A DNA stretch of 64,000 nucleotides from Heterobasidion occidentale (Eukaryota; Basidiomycota; Agaricomycetes; Russulales; Bondarzewiaceae): positions 2,108,001-2,172,000 of the forward strand of contig JBCAQO010000008.1 in NCBI GenBank assembly GCA_039111635.1, in the 5' to 3' direction. Position 1 is the stretch's first letter, and the number at the start of each line of letters is the position of its first letter. The position numbers and the translations under genes were made by a program. The notes below the pieces were generated by a model, which was not told the origin of the DNA, made no database searches, and worked only from the letters and a program-made list of their open reading frames with translations. Of the stretch, positions 34,201 to 45,376 are shown piece by piece.

Positions 34201-36712
34201 ACCGCACCATGCGAATGCTACGATCCCAGCTGTCGAAAGCGTATCCTCCGCCGATCGCTTCGTCGTCGTAGACTCATTATCATGTGTCTGATCGTACAAA
34301 AGCGCGTGCGGTAGCGATCCGCTCAGCGGAATAACGACACAGGGCCTGATAGGACCCTTTCCAGACAATGTAGGCGAGGCAACAAATCCTGGCCTGGTGA
34401 GACACGCGCCGTCCATAGATCCGATCGGCTTTCCCAATCCGTCCCTCCAGATAATACGCGAAAACTCCTTTGGATCACCTGCATTCCCCGCCTCCCGTAT
34501 GAGGCTGTTAATTCCCAAACGACTGACAAAGATGGTGTCCATGTCCTCATTCCCCGTGAAAAGCTCTGCAACGACGTAAAGATCTGGGTTAACTTCTCGG
34601 GCACGGTCGAGAAGAAACGTGCCGACATGCAGGGGGGTCGAATGGCAGTTATCTAAACGGAAACCTGCAAACGAACGAGCAAGCGAAGTGACATATTTCG
34701 TCATATGATCCCAAAGGTAGGGCGAATCTTCAGGTGCCGAGCCGTAATTGAGCTTGACACAGTCGCCCCACGCGATGACTGTGCGCTGGAAATAAGCCTT
34801 CGAAGGCAGGAGCGCGAAATTTGACAGGGGATCAGCAGCCCATTGCCAACCGTTCACAGCCAAAGAGTACTTGAAAGGTTCCTTCTCTGCACCGCGAATC
34901 CGCGCAAAGTACGGCTCAGCAATAGGAGACCTATGAATTGATAAGTATACAGCGACAACCTGACCTGAATAACTCACTTCTTGGAGATGCGCCCCATCTT
35001 GGGCCCATGCTCATCGAGCCTGGTATATGACAACCGATTGCGTATGTTATCCAGCGCAATCTTGGTATCGTTTTCCCATTCCTCATACAAGGGCACGTTC
35101 AAGATATCCACGACTTTGGCCCAAGAATCGGCAGACACATCACCACTGGCAGCCTGTAGAATTCCAAGTGCTACGGCACCATCTATGTGCACGCCGAACC
35201 GTCTTGCATACTTTCCGAGTCCCTGAATCAAGCCCCCATTATCGTACGCCCGAACGATCTGCGCGATCTCACTAGGTGATTTGCCACGGAGATCAGGACC
35301 AGCCCATGCCGTTGCAACGCCCGCAGCTAAGGCCTTCCCTATTGCATCCTTCTCCTGCTGTATGTCGAGGACATAATATTGCCAGAAGTTCAGCTGTTTC
35401 AAGTAGTCGCGGAGGCCGTTCAACACAGCATTGACGTCAGCGCTTGAGCGCATTTCGGTGGGCAGACCCTTCGACTCGAGCGTCCCAGAGAATGTAATAA
35501 TAGCGTCATCGAGTTCAAGTGCGGGAGTAAGATGGGGAAAGTTGGAAGGGCTATAGCCTGATTGAAAACTGAGCACGAGTGAATGCATTTTAGGTATCAC
35601 AACGTACCAGCTTCAGGATGCTTCTCCAACCAGGCGCTATTGTCAGCCGTATGGTTGAGTACGACATCGGTCAGGCTTAGCAGACCATATTCCTCCTTTG
35701 CTGACTTCAGAATCAACCCCATCTTGGCGACGCCTCCATCCTCTCCCCCTCCCATTCCGTCGTCAAACATGCTCGGCTCGTACCGTAGCTGATCCTTGAT
35801 CGAGTATGGGGAGTCACTCTGACCACGCTCCTGAAGCGGCGTCCAGTGTAGCATGTTGTAACCACGATCTCTAGCTTCTGCGAAGAAATCCGGCCACCTC
35901 GACACAGGGCCCATCCACTTGGAAACAGTGCTCAGAATGGAGACGGCGGATAATGGAAGATTCATGTCCTCGTCTTCAAGGGATGCACCGCCTTGCGAAG
36001 GGGGAAGGACCTTCAAATCTGGAGATAGTATGGGTGCGCGCGCTTTGGTGTGGAGAGTTGGGTCTATGTTGAAATAACCCTCGCGTCCCTTGATGCGAGA
36101 CCCTGGTTTGGAACCGTCGTATTCGACCCAGTAGGCAAAGGCGCCGGCATGTGAGATGGGAAGGTCGACTTCGATAGGTTTCGAGAAGTTATTTGGAAGT
36201 CTGGAGTGCGATTGATGATGATCGACAAAGTGTACCAAACGTTAGAATTCGGGAACTCACCTGCGCTCAGAGAACTTATTGCGTTCGAACTTGCCTCCAT
36301 CAAGAGGGAAGTTGGTCTTGAAGACCCCATTTCTAGATGCTGGGGTGCCAGCCTCGAGCGAAACGCGCAGAATATACGGGGTATTGGCGGGTGGAAGACG
36401 AATGTACTGAAAAACCTCGTTGAACGCGCATATATAGACTCAGTACGAAATGGCACTCGCCGCTATTTCCTTGCTCGGCCCGCCATCTGCCTCCAACGCT
36501 AACTCATACACCCTAATGGGAGGCTCTCCTTTCTGAGCATCCGATTCGAAGAAAGCGATTCCCTCGTCAGCAGGCGTCTTCAGCGTCTTCGCAGAGGTTG
36601 GCGACGAGCCGGTCGACGAGCCGGTCGATATCTGAGGCATCACGAGGGTGCCTGGATGAGCGAGGACATTTTTCAACTGTTTCGTCACGGAAGATTTGTT
36701 TCCTTTTGGCAT
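31294..36712 (-). CDS. GDB1: glycogen debranching enzyme (4-alpha-glucanotransferase / amylo-1,6-glucosidase)
   Basis: Bifunctional cytosolic enzyme that removes glycogen branches: a GH13-type transferase moves maltotriosyl units, then a GH133 glucosidase releases the alpha-1,6 glucose. Start [20 protein letters not shown] at 36712. The N-terminal part has [36 protein letters not shown] and [16 protein letters not shown]. The transferase active site has [20 protein letters not shown] (nucleophile Asp) and [15 protein letters not shown] (acid/base Glu). The glucosidase half contains [17 protein letters not shown] and [20 protein letters not shown], where family catalytic acids lie. The end is [20 protein letters not shown]. 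At least ten exons, roughly 1,500 residues, normal for eukaryotic debranching enzymes. No break was noticed in the conserved blocks. Confidence 0.92.
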
Positions 36713-37355
36713 GGCGGGGAAAGGGGAAGTGCTCGGTGCGGGGAAACGCGTCGCGTCCTGCTACTTTATATCATACCTTCACCCTGACGTCATGGCTACA
36801 TGCAGCAGGTCAACCCATTTCTTTCTTGGGATTCAGGACCAAGCCGAGTATCAGCGAGCGTATGTCTTTGACCCTGACGCCTGTATCGTTCGCATCGTGT
36901 GTCGAGGAGGACGAGAGGGATGGTCTAGGATGGTCCATCCGTTGCAAGAACCCTGCAGTAAATTCGTGGCTCAATGCCATCGTATCAAAGGCTGCGTCAT
37001 TGCAACTCCAGACCGAGGACTCACGGACATCGTGGTGGTCTTGATTGACCAAGAAAGCGAGTTGCTCTTGCGATGATGAACGGGCCACGTACAACCGAAA
37101 CAACGAAGCGAAAAGAAGATGTATCGTTACAGTCCCTAAGATACATGGATTACACCTGAGAGGGGGTCTAGGTCGGAGCAGAAACAATGCATTTGAGCCG
37201 AAGAGAAATGGCGATAGGATGGTCTCGAGAAACGTAGATGAGTGCAGTACGGCGCAACCGAAGCCATGATGTAAACTGTCCGGGAGAGGGTCCGCGTCCA
37301 TTGGTGAGCCGTGTCAAGGTCGTGATGGAAAAGAAAAGAATATTTGTTCGTGATT
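36713..37355. other. intergenic, no supported gene
   Basis: About 640 bp between the GDB1 start (36712) and the SGF73 stop (37356). A minus-strand open frame of 163 codons (36810-37301) begins near the SGF73 end but has no conserved domain and mixed composition, so it is not called. Confidence 0.5.
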
Positions 37356-38571
37356 TCATGTGCCGCCCGTCCCCAGCCTCGCCGCAGCCCCTGCGGCGGC
37401 AACGCTAGAGACTCCTCCCTTCATTAACGCACCTGCAAAAAGATCCCGACAGTTCCTTAGCCTTTCCCTCCGTACCACGAACCAGCTTCCCGCGTCGCAA
37501 GGAACAGCTAACGGCACACCCAGTACACCCCGTTCCTGAGCTACCCGCACACTCTTTACCATTGAGTCTAGTTCGCTTTCTGAGTCCACCTCCGCCAAAC
37601 TCTCCAACGCCGGATCTTCCTCGACCGCTGCCACTCGTGAACTCGCAGTGACCCCTGGTCCCGCTCCACCAGCAGCCGTGGTCGTCGTGGCGGTCGTAGT
37701 CTTCTTCTTCTTCGTAGTCGCCTTTAATTGCTCTAACCGGGCCTCCGCCCCTGGCTGACTCAAATCAATCCCGTTCTTTTTCGCCAACTCCTCCAACTCC
37801 TTCTGCTTCCGTTCCCTCTTCTCCCTATCTTTCTTCTCCTTGCGCTCCTTCTTGCTCTCTCGTTTTACGGGCTCAACGAAGCCTGGGTCATTCGCGCGTC
37901 GCCACTCAAGGAGGAGTTCATCGTATGCTTTCGATCGGCCCGCAAGCGCCCGTTTGGACCCCATGGAGTGGGACTTGCATGTGAGCGAACGAGAACATGG
38001 GAGGCCCTTATCATTGATGACGCCGCACTGCCGATCGAGGTCGACCGGGCCTTTGAAGCGACCCTTGGTCACCTTTGTCGCAGGCTTCGCCTTTTTGGAC
38101 TTCGGACCATCTGGGTCCGCGGGATCTACATCATCTGCTTTTCGTTTCTTGCCCTTTACTAGCAGGCGATTAAGGGATTGAAGATGCGATTAAAGAGCAA
38201 GCGACTCACCGCTATCGTCCGCCCTTCCTTTCGCTCCTTTACCGAGGCGAATAGTCCTGCAGTGCTCTGCCACGGATGATCAGTGGGATTTAAGTTCATT
38301 GTGCGAGTTGTCAGCACTCACCAGCATGTTCTGCGGCAGCACTTCTCAAGACAGGCTTTCCGCATTCCTTGCATTTCACGAGACCAATTTCATTGAGACT
38401 TCGAAGTGGGTCAGCACCAAAGACCTTCATGTCCCGTGCAGAGAGCCATGACGTTGGAGGGGATGGGAGGTTGGACACCGTCGTTGAAGGGGATAGCAAT
38501 GGCGGCGTAGATGGTAGGTTATCGAATGAGAAGGGAGCTGGCGATGGAGAGGGCTTGAGTCTTAGCGCCAT
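37356..38571 (-). CDS. SGF73: SAGA deubiquitinase-module subunit Sgf73 (ataxin-7 homologue, SCA7 domain)
   Basis: Anchors the Ubp8 deubiquitinase module to SAGA. Start [20 protein letters not shown] at 38571; this internal ATG is preferred over 38652, whose extra residues look like leader sequence. First zinc-binding motif: [20 protein letters not shown], then across an intron a conserved CRTIRLGKG. After a basic linker ([20 protein letters not shown]) comes the SCA7 domain: [20 protein letters not shown] then [20 protein letters not shown] and [12 protein letters not shown]. The C-terminal half is charged and low complexity ([20 protein letters not shown], Thr/Ala runs), then [20 protein letters not shown]. 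Three or four exons. It shares a 346 bp intergenic region with the Kin28 gene. Confidence 0.9.
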
Positions 38572-38917
38572 GAGAAGTACGGAGGGAAGGGAGTCGATGA
38601 AGTTAATTGCCGAATGTCTGAGACCCAAGATGGCCGTGGGAATGCACAGCACTGGCCGTTACGTGAAAGCATTGACCCACCAGAGCAGCCTGTAACTCTG
38701 GTGCTGCAGCAGCAGTGCAGCTGCTCTCATCGTCAAGTTCAATATTCCACTTGGAATTTACACTATATAGAACTACATTACTGGAGGAAGGTCTGATCGT
38801 CAATCGCCTTACGCCCTTTTGCCAGGGAATTGTCGAATCGGCAGGCCACCACGGGCGGTTTCAATACAAACCCGTGGCCCCAGGACGCGGTCTTGTGCAT
38901 ATTTACCACAGTCAATC
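38572..38917. promoter_or_regulatory. bidirectional promoter region SGF73/KIN28
   Basis: 346 bp between two head-to-head starts. Open frames in it (for example 38614-38796) have no conserved features. No TATA box was recognised. Confidence 0.45.
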
Positions 38918-40391
38918 ATGGACGCTGTAGAGAAGGCGAACCTGGCGCGTCAGAAGCGATGGTGCGTTTCTTTTACGCCTATCCGTGTCAAAACTCTGAG
39001 ACTTCCTAAGGACGAAAGACCAGAAAGTTGGTGAGGGAACATACGCTGTTGTTTACCGAGGTATGCATTTCCAGAAACGGCCTACGACTTTCATAGCTTT
39101 CTAAGCCCGTGGTGATGTCAGGCCGCGAAGCTGCTACTGGTCGCAAAGTGGCTATAAAGAAGATCAAAGTCGGGCAGCTTAAGGATGGGCTCGACATGTC
39201 CGCCGTTCGTGAAGTAAAGTATCTGCGAGAGCTGCATCACCAAAATGTCATCGAGGTATTCTGATCGGTTATTTGCATTCACGGGTGTATCACTGAATGC
39301 TGATGCTCAGCTCCTCGATGTATTCTCTTCGAAAGCCAACTTAAATCTCGTCCTTGAGTTTCTCGACACTGACCTCGAAATGATCATCAAAAATCGCTCT
39401 CTTGTTTTCCTGCCAGCTGATATCAAGAGCTGGATGGCTATGACCTTCCGGGGCCTTGAATTTTGTCATCGTAATTTTGTCTTGCATCGCGTACGGTCGC
39501 CTCTCGTCTTCTCATCGTGTCCAACTAAGTCACTTCACAGGACTTGAAGCCAAACAACTTGCTCATTGCCTCCGACGGACAACTCAAAATAGCCGATTTT
39601 GGTCTCGCGCGAGACTTCGCCGATCCAGGGTATACAATGACTTGCCAGGTCATCACTCGGTATGCTGCTACCTAAGCCCTTTTGATTTCGGCCATTTATC
39701 GAGTGCAGGTGGTACCGTCCACCAGAACTGCTCTTTGGCTGCCGCTACTACAGTACGGCCGTTGACATCTGGTCCGTCGGGTGCATTTTTGCAGAGTTGA
39801 TGCTCCGAACACCCTACCTCCCCGGCGAAAGCGACATGGACCAACTGAAGACCATCTTCCGCGCCCTTGGAACACCCACAGAAGAAGACTGGCCTGTACG
39901 GATTTTCTTCATAGACATCTCTACCCTATCTCACGAGTTGCCTTCTCTGGACAGGGCCATACCAAACTTCCAGACTACGTCCCCGTTGGCCAGTTCCCTC
40001 GCGCGCCCCTTCGCGAACTTTTCACCGCTGCGAGCGCCGACACACTCAACCTCCTCAGCAAATGTCTCATCTACGAGCCGCGCAAGCGGATCAGCGCCAA
40101 AGACGTATGCCTCTTTCCTCCCCCTTCGACTCGACTCCACTTACCTTGACTTCCTAGGCCTTGAGCCATCCTTATTTCTTTGCCCTCCCTTACCCCTCAC
40201 ACCCTTCCAAGCTCCCAAGGTCTGTTCCCTTCGGCTCGCAAAAAGTCCTCGAGGAAGTCGACGGCAACGTCGATTTCACGGGCGATGGGCCCAAAGTCAA
40301 AGCTGCAGCCCCAGGAAGGCTAAAGCGGAAACTCAGTAAGGACGATATTGGCCGAAACATTGCACGCAAGCTAGACTTTTCACAGTCGTGA
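38918..40391 (+). CDS. KIN28: TFIIH cyclin-dependent kinase Kin28/CDK7
   Basis: Catalytic subunit of the TFIIH kinase module; phosphorylates the RNA polymerase II CTD (Ser5). Start [15 protein letters not shown] at 38918. Splicing to the exon near 39010 gives [18 protein letters not shown], the glycine-rich loop. Then [20 protein letters not shown] with the catalytic lysine and a [18 protein letters not shown]-helix, [15 protein letters not shown] hinge region, and [22 protein letters not shown] with the catalytic loop and DFG. The activation segment reads [20 protein letters not shown] then [11 protein letters not shown]. Later: [50 protein letters not shown]. Ends [10 protein letters not shown]. 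The [13 protein letters not shown] block fits the CDK7 group. Seven or eight exons. Confidence 0.9.
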
Positions 40392-40798
40392 TCACCGTAG
40401 TGCAGTCGGGGCTGATTTCCCGGCATGATTTCTCGTATCAGGGTTCAAAAGTCCCGGTTCATCTGCACTCACGCTCTTTGTACGCATCGAGCAGGTGCAG
40501 GCAGAGGAACTAGACGGAAGTCTGGAGAAGTATGTATTTATGCAACGCCACTGTAAACTATGCAATCAGATGGGATAGAGTTGACCGTACAAAGACAAGA
40601 GAAAACGACAACAATGCAGAGAAACATTCCAGACGAAAGCGCGAGTATGGGCTGCAGTACACAACAGGGAATAGGGTAAGGTGACACTGCGTCACCCAAC
40701 TATTCTATACCGAACCAAAAGCGATCTAGATAAAAACACGATATGGTGACTCCACCCCCTGCTCGTCCTGGTCCTGTCGTGAGGACTCAAGGCATATA
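40392..40798. other. convergent intergenic region
   Basis: About 400 bp between the stops of KIN28 (plus) and the zinc-finger gene (minus). No gene seen; it likely contains both 3' UTRs. Confidence 0.5.
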
Positions 40799-43716
40799 TC
40801 ATGGCCGCTTGGCTTCACAGACTGTGCACTCAGTGGCGCTGTTAGGATTGATCAAGGAGCACAATGAGCATGTCCAAGTACCACCAGCCTTCGCGGGTGC
40901 CTTCATGCCCGCAGCCGCCCAATTGAACCCGCCGCTCGCCGGTTTCGGCGCAGCAGATGGTCGTTTCGCTTCGCAAACAGTACAATCCTGCGCACTGTCC
41001 GGATTGCTCAGGTCACAGAGTGAGCACGTCCAAGTTCTGCCGACCTTCGCGGGCGCCTTCATTCCAGCTGCCGCCCAGTTGAAAGGGGCACCCATGGATG
41101 CGGTCGCACCAGATGACGCTACAGCATCGACATCTTTGGTATCCCAAGAAAATTTGAATGCAGGCAGCGAGGTCGATTCAATAGCCTTGGCTGCATCGCG
41201 CTCTTTGTTGTGCTTCTGTGAGATCTGGGTCGGTATGATGAATGAAAACGAAGTCAAGGCGGAGCCGCGGAGTGCTCTGGCGGTATCTTTGGGGTCCACC
41301 TTCGTTTTCACCGTGGAAGTCGATGTTGTAGGGTGTGCAGAGGATTCAGATGTAGGGAGAGCTGAGTGCGAAGGTTTGGGGGCGGGAGGAGGCGTGAATG
41401 CGGACACAGGTGTAGGAGCGGGGCCCTTCAAAGTGAAGGATGCCGGAGGGGCAGGAGCAGGGATTGAAGGTTTTGAAGAAGGACCAGGCTTAGGTACCGT
41501 CGTCTGGGCTGTCGAAAGGTACGAGGATGCTTTCGATGGTGGTACGGGCACGGCGACAGGGGCAGAAACCTTCGCTTCAGCAGGCTTCTCTTCCGTCTCT
41601 GCGGCGAATCCAAACCGCAACTTCGAGGGCTCCTTCGGCGCAGACGACTTCAATCCAAACGCCGGTTTAGCCCCAAAGACAGCGTGAGAACTCGAGTTTG
41701 AAGGGGGGACAGGTTTGGAAATAGGTGCAGACTGTGGAGTGGAGGTAGAATTGGAACTTGATGTGTCCATAGGTTCGAAGATCTCCGCCGTCCGCGTAGC
41801 AGGCAGCGGCATATCAACATCCTCGACCTCCTCGATTGTGACTGCATATTGCTTCTGCTTCTTGGGAGATGGGCGTTCGTCCTCTTCGTCTGGCACCTCC
41901 TCGATGACAGGAGCGGTAGCTTTGTCCTTGAAGATCTCATTGGCACCGTTGGATATAACTTTCCCGGCAGACTTCGTGAGACGTGTGCTGCGACGAGGCT
42001 CCGCAAATTGGTTGATTCCGTTGGCTTTCGGTGGAGAGGCGGTCTTCACCAGGTCAGGTGGTGGGCGTGCACGCTTCATTCCCTATTTCGTGGCAAAATT
42101 AGCACAGAATGGTGTATGGGGAGGGTGACAACGAACCTTTGGAACGGTAGCCTCGACCATCCTTTGTGGACTCAATTTCTCAAACGCCCTCTCTTTCTCC
42201 TTCTCCTCCTTTTCTTTCTCCTTCTGCTTCCTCTCTTCAGACGTCTTCCTCTTCTTCGTGGACTTCTTCGCTGGCGGCCGCACAGGACTTCCCTCCTGGT
42301 AAGGGTTCGCTACGTCTGATTTCTTCTGCGGGGCAGCTTCCTTGATGAGCTCCTCCATGAGAGTTGCTGCTCGTGTTGGCTGCTTCAGGTGTGCTGGAGG
42401 CGAAGGAGGCAGATCGCTATGGCCCCAGGCTTGTCTGAGGGGTGAAGGGATGGCAGGGGTTGTGGGTTTGGGTGGGACAACCATGCGGAGGCGTGGCGTC
42501 GACTGGGTGTTAGACTTTGCCGCCGCCGCACCATTTGCAGACCCATTGGCAGGTGGCATACCGGTAGAGCTGCCGTTTGAGACGGGGAATGTGGATGGCC
42601 CTGCCGTAGGTTGGGCACGTGGTAACGGTGCAGGAGGTGGGGATGGCGCAGGTGCTTGAACACGTTGTGGCGAAGACGCATCTGGGCCCACGCGCCTTCG
42701 TTTCGCGTCTGTTTTGGGTGGTGTTTGAGGGGCAGAAAGTGTGATCTTTGAAGGCGTCATCCGAGGAGGCCCGAATGCAGGGGATTGATACCGATTGCGT
42801 GGTCGTGCACTGCCTGCCCCTTGCCACCTATATACACCATTGGGATTCTTTGCTAATGTTTTCCGCGACGTCTGTGAATTTGAAGTAGAAGGTCCAGGAG
42901 AGCCAGTTCTAAATGGTGTATCACCACGGTCGGGCGTTGGACTCGATGAAAAGCGGAACGGCTCATCCTTATCCACGTCTGCAACGCATTTGATCAACCT
43001 CAATTGTGTGGTAGGGGAAGAACGAAGTTACCTTGTACGCTGCCCTGCAAAAGAGAGACTAATCCGATCACCTCCACCTGATGAAGACCGCGTCCGTCTT
43101 CTCTGTCCTGGAGATATCGTTTCACTTTCTCGAGGTTCTCCACTGGAGACTTCGCAGTTTGAAGGCTAGATATATGACGATCCGCGCGGGTGGAGATGTT
43201 AAATCAATGGCGTTCTCCATAGCGAACTGACTTCGTGATGCATGCACAGCCGACTCCGACCCACTGGTAGGTAAACGTGAGGAGTCTGCTTCACGATCGA
43301 GCTGCTGCTGTGCGAGCTAGAGAAAGTTTAGCATTTGCAGTTTGTACAAGGTAGGCACTGGGTGAGCACCTACCTCATGACCGCGTTTTGAGAGGTTTTG
43401 AACGGCCACGGGCGGCGGAGCATCCGAGGAAGCCAAAGCCTCTGATGCATAACCATCTTCAGAAGTACTCTCCGATTCCTCCCCTTCTGATGGTTCCACC
43501 GCATTTCGTGAACGTAATGGGTTCAAAAAGCCAAACAGACCAGACAAACTCCATCCCTGCACAAAGCGCGAAGAGCTTGAGCTACTAATTGCTCATGGGT
43601 GCAGCTGTGGCAGGACCACGTACCGATTTCTTTGGAGGGGGGCTCTGTGGTCGCTTATATGGAGACGACAGATGATTTCGCGTCGTGCGACGGTCGGTTC
43701 TTCTGGAGGCACTCAT
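40799..43716 (-). CDS. RanBP2-type zinc finger nucleoporin-like protein (Nup1/Nup153-like)
   Basis: Probable nuclear-basket or nuclear-envelope protein. Start MSASRRTDRRTTRNHLSSPY at 43716, then PYKRPQSPPPKKS and the amphipathic SLSGLFGFLNPLRSRN. This basic plus amphipathic-helix start resembles membrane-binding nucleoporins such as Nup1/Nup60. Middle exons give NLEKVKRYLQDREDG, FRFSSSPTPDRGDTPFRTGS and long Pro/Ser-rich segments with a KKSTKKRKTSEERKQKEKEK basic stretch near 42.2 kb. The last exon (from about 42079) has scattered FG-type contexts (KLRFGFAAETEEKP, AVFGAKPAFGLKSS). It ends with two C4 zinc fingers: TWTCSLCDLSNPDSAQDC and TWTCSLCSLINPNSATEC, each in a repeated FNWAAAGMKAPAK module. 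RanBP2 fingers bind Ran in Nup153. Function is inferred from architecture only. Confidence 0.7.
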
Positions 43717-43977
43717 TCTGCGCGTCGGCAGAGTGAATTGATGTGATATTGTTGGAGAGAGAAAGAGAAAGTCCAAAGAGAATACAAGGACTATAGATTG
43801 GGGCAGGCAAGTCGGCAGTCTCACTCAACGCCACCGCTCAGGTCTGTTTAGGGCAGCCACCCTGGGCCTGCCCTAAAGCGTCCCTGCCTCACGACTCCTG
43901 CCGGATACTATGCATTCAACATCATTGGCCGTAGCATTGTCCGGACACTCCGTCCTCCTTGGTAGACGTCCCTCACG
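43717..43977. promoter_or_regulatory. bidirectional promoter region, nucleoporin-like / complex I subunit
   Basis: 261 bp between head-to-head starts at 43716 and 43978. No specific element recognised. Confidence 0.45.
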
Positions 43978-44716
43978 ATGCCAAACAAAGTCGTGGAAAC
44001 GCCTTACCCCCTTGTCGATGCTGACCCCCACTTCTCGCGTGTAATACGCTACATGCGCCCGTCCGACTATGCTGTTTGGGCCGGCGCAACTGGTGCTTTC
44101 CCTGCCGCTCTCTACTTCTGGGGTAAGTTTCACTTTATTCATGCAAAACAAGGTACGAAGCAGTTGAGGAACGCTTAGAAATGGCGGACCACAGTAAGGC
44201 AAAGATGAGACTACCTCTCCGTCTCGGGGGCGTCCTCGGGTTCATCGGCGGCTTCTTGCTGGCATACCAGCGGTCAAGTTGTAAGTCTTTCACGTCCGTC
44301 CTAAAAGTGACACTATTGACGCGTCTGGGGGGTACATAGTCCGCTTCTGGGGCTGGACCGAGAATAAAGCGGAGGAAGAAAGGGATTTTGCTGAGTTGTC
44401 GCAGCGCGCTCGGGATGGCCTACCGCTGTACGGAGAGTCTCTGCAGCCTGAATGGGTACAGGGTGCAGCATACAGAAATTCAGCTTTCTCGCAACTCAAA
44501 TTCCGTAAGTCTTTTATGCCTACTGTGTTGCACTCTCAGTGTTGATCAGGGTGTCCCAGAATCCTTCCCCATGTAAGTCAAATTGGACTGAAACAGTCTC
44601 CGCGATGACGCTGACAATTATGCAGGTTCAATTTTGTGCATCACCCTCATCATGGAACGGACCCCGCGAAATACGGTGTCAAAACATCGGAAACTCAGGA
44701 GAAAGGCTCAGACTAG
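43978..44716 (+). CDS. NADH:ubiquinone oxidoreductase 21 kDa accessory subunit (NUXM-like)
   Basis: Accessory subunit of mitochondrial respiratory complex I. Exons read MPNKVVETPYPLVDADPHFS, then RVIRYMRPSDYAVWAGATGA and FPAALYFW. After the first intron come LEMADHSKAKMRLPLR and a membrane segment (LGGVLGFIGGFLLAYQ). The next parts are RFWGWTENKAEEERDFAEL, DGLPLYGESLQPEW and VQGAAYRNSAFSQLKF. The end is MFNFVHHPHHGTDPAKYGVK then TSETQEKGSD, stop at 44714-44716. This is the usual layout of the fungal 21 kDa (NUXM) subunit, about 180 residues. Four introns are inferred. Confidence 0.85.
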
Positions 44717-45376
44717 CGTAACCTCGAGTACGGATGTATTCTCTGGCTTTGGAATCACCCATATTGACCCATCTCCCTGACCTGCCATGTCATCATTCCC
44801 ATCTCAACATGTCCCATCTACTTTCGGCGTCTGAACTCGAGGTGCGGAGCTTGCTTTCGACCTGAAGTTGCAGGTAAACTACCTCTGAACCTCTCCTTCA
44901 ACAACACATCAGAGCAATGCTCACGTTCAGTTTTGATCAGTTCATTGTGTGTCGATCATGCTCTGGCTCACCTTGAAACACCTAGACTCTGTCAAATATT
45001 GGAATGGCCCCGAGAAATATCAATGGAATTTTGACAACATATGGCTAGGTTTCTCCTGCGGTGCCGAGCATCTAGCTCTCAGGCCTGATGATTTATTCAA
45101 AGATGCAAACGCCATCTTGTGATCATGTATCAAGGCGATGCTTCCGTGCATAACAAGAAGTAGGTCATGGATAGCTTGAGAAAATAGGCGGTCCTCCGTC
45201 ATCTTTCATTGACTCGAGTGCGCCATTGTCTTGTCGATCTCAACTTCAAGTCCCTTCTCATGTAGTCAACATTACCATTTATTAGTTTGAGTGACTGTAC
45301 CGTCCAAAACTGGTCCTGCGCGACTGAACGCGGAAACACGGAGTGAATACGAAGTGCAAGACGTTGAATTGAGCAT
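44717..45376. other. convergent intergenic region, no gene seen
   Basis: About 660 bp between the complex I subunit (plus) and the HD-domain gene (minus). Short open frames only, none protein-like. Confidence 0.5.

Noticed and set aside
36810..37301. Minus-strand open frame of 163 codons between GDB1 and SGF73
   Set aside because: No domain, no splice continuity with neighbours and mixed composition; a chance frame in the SGF73 3' region is more likely.
40743..41687. Plus-strand 314-codon frame
   Set aside because: Exact antisense of the zinc-finger exon of the nucleoporin-like gene, whose minus-strand reading has clear C4 fingers; the plus frame is a shadow of GC-rich codons.
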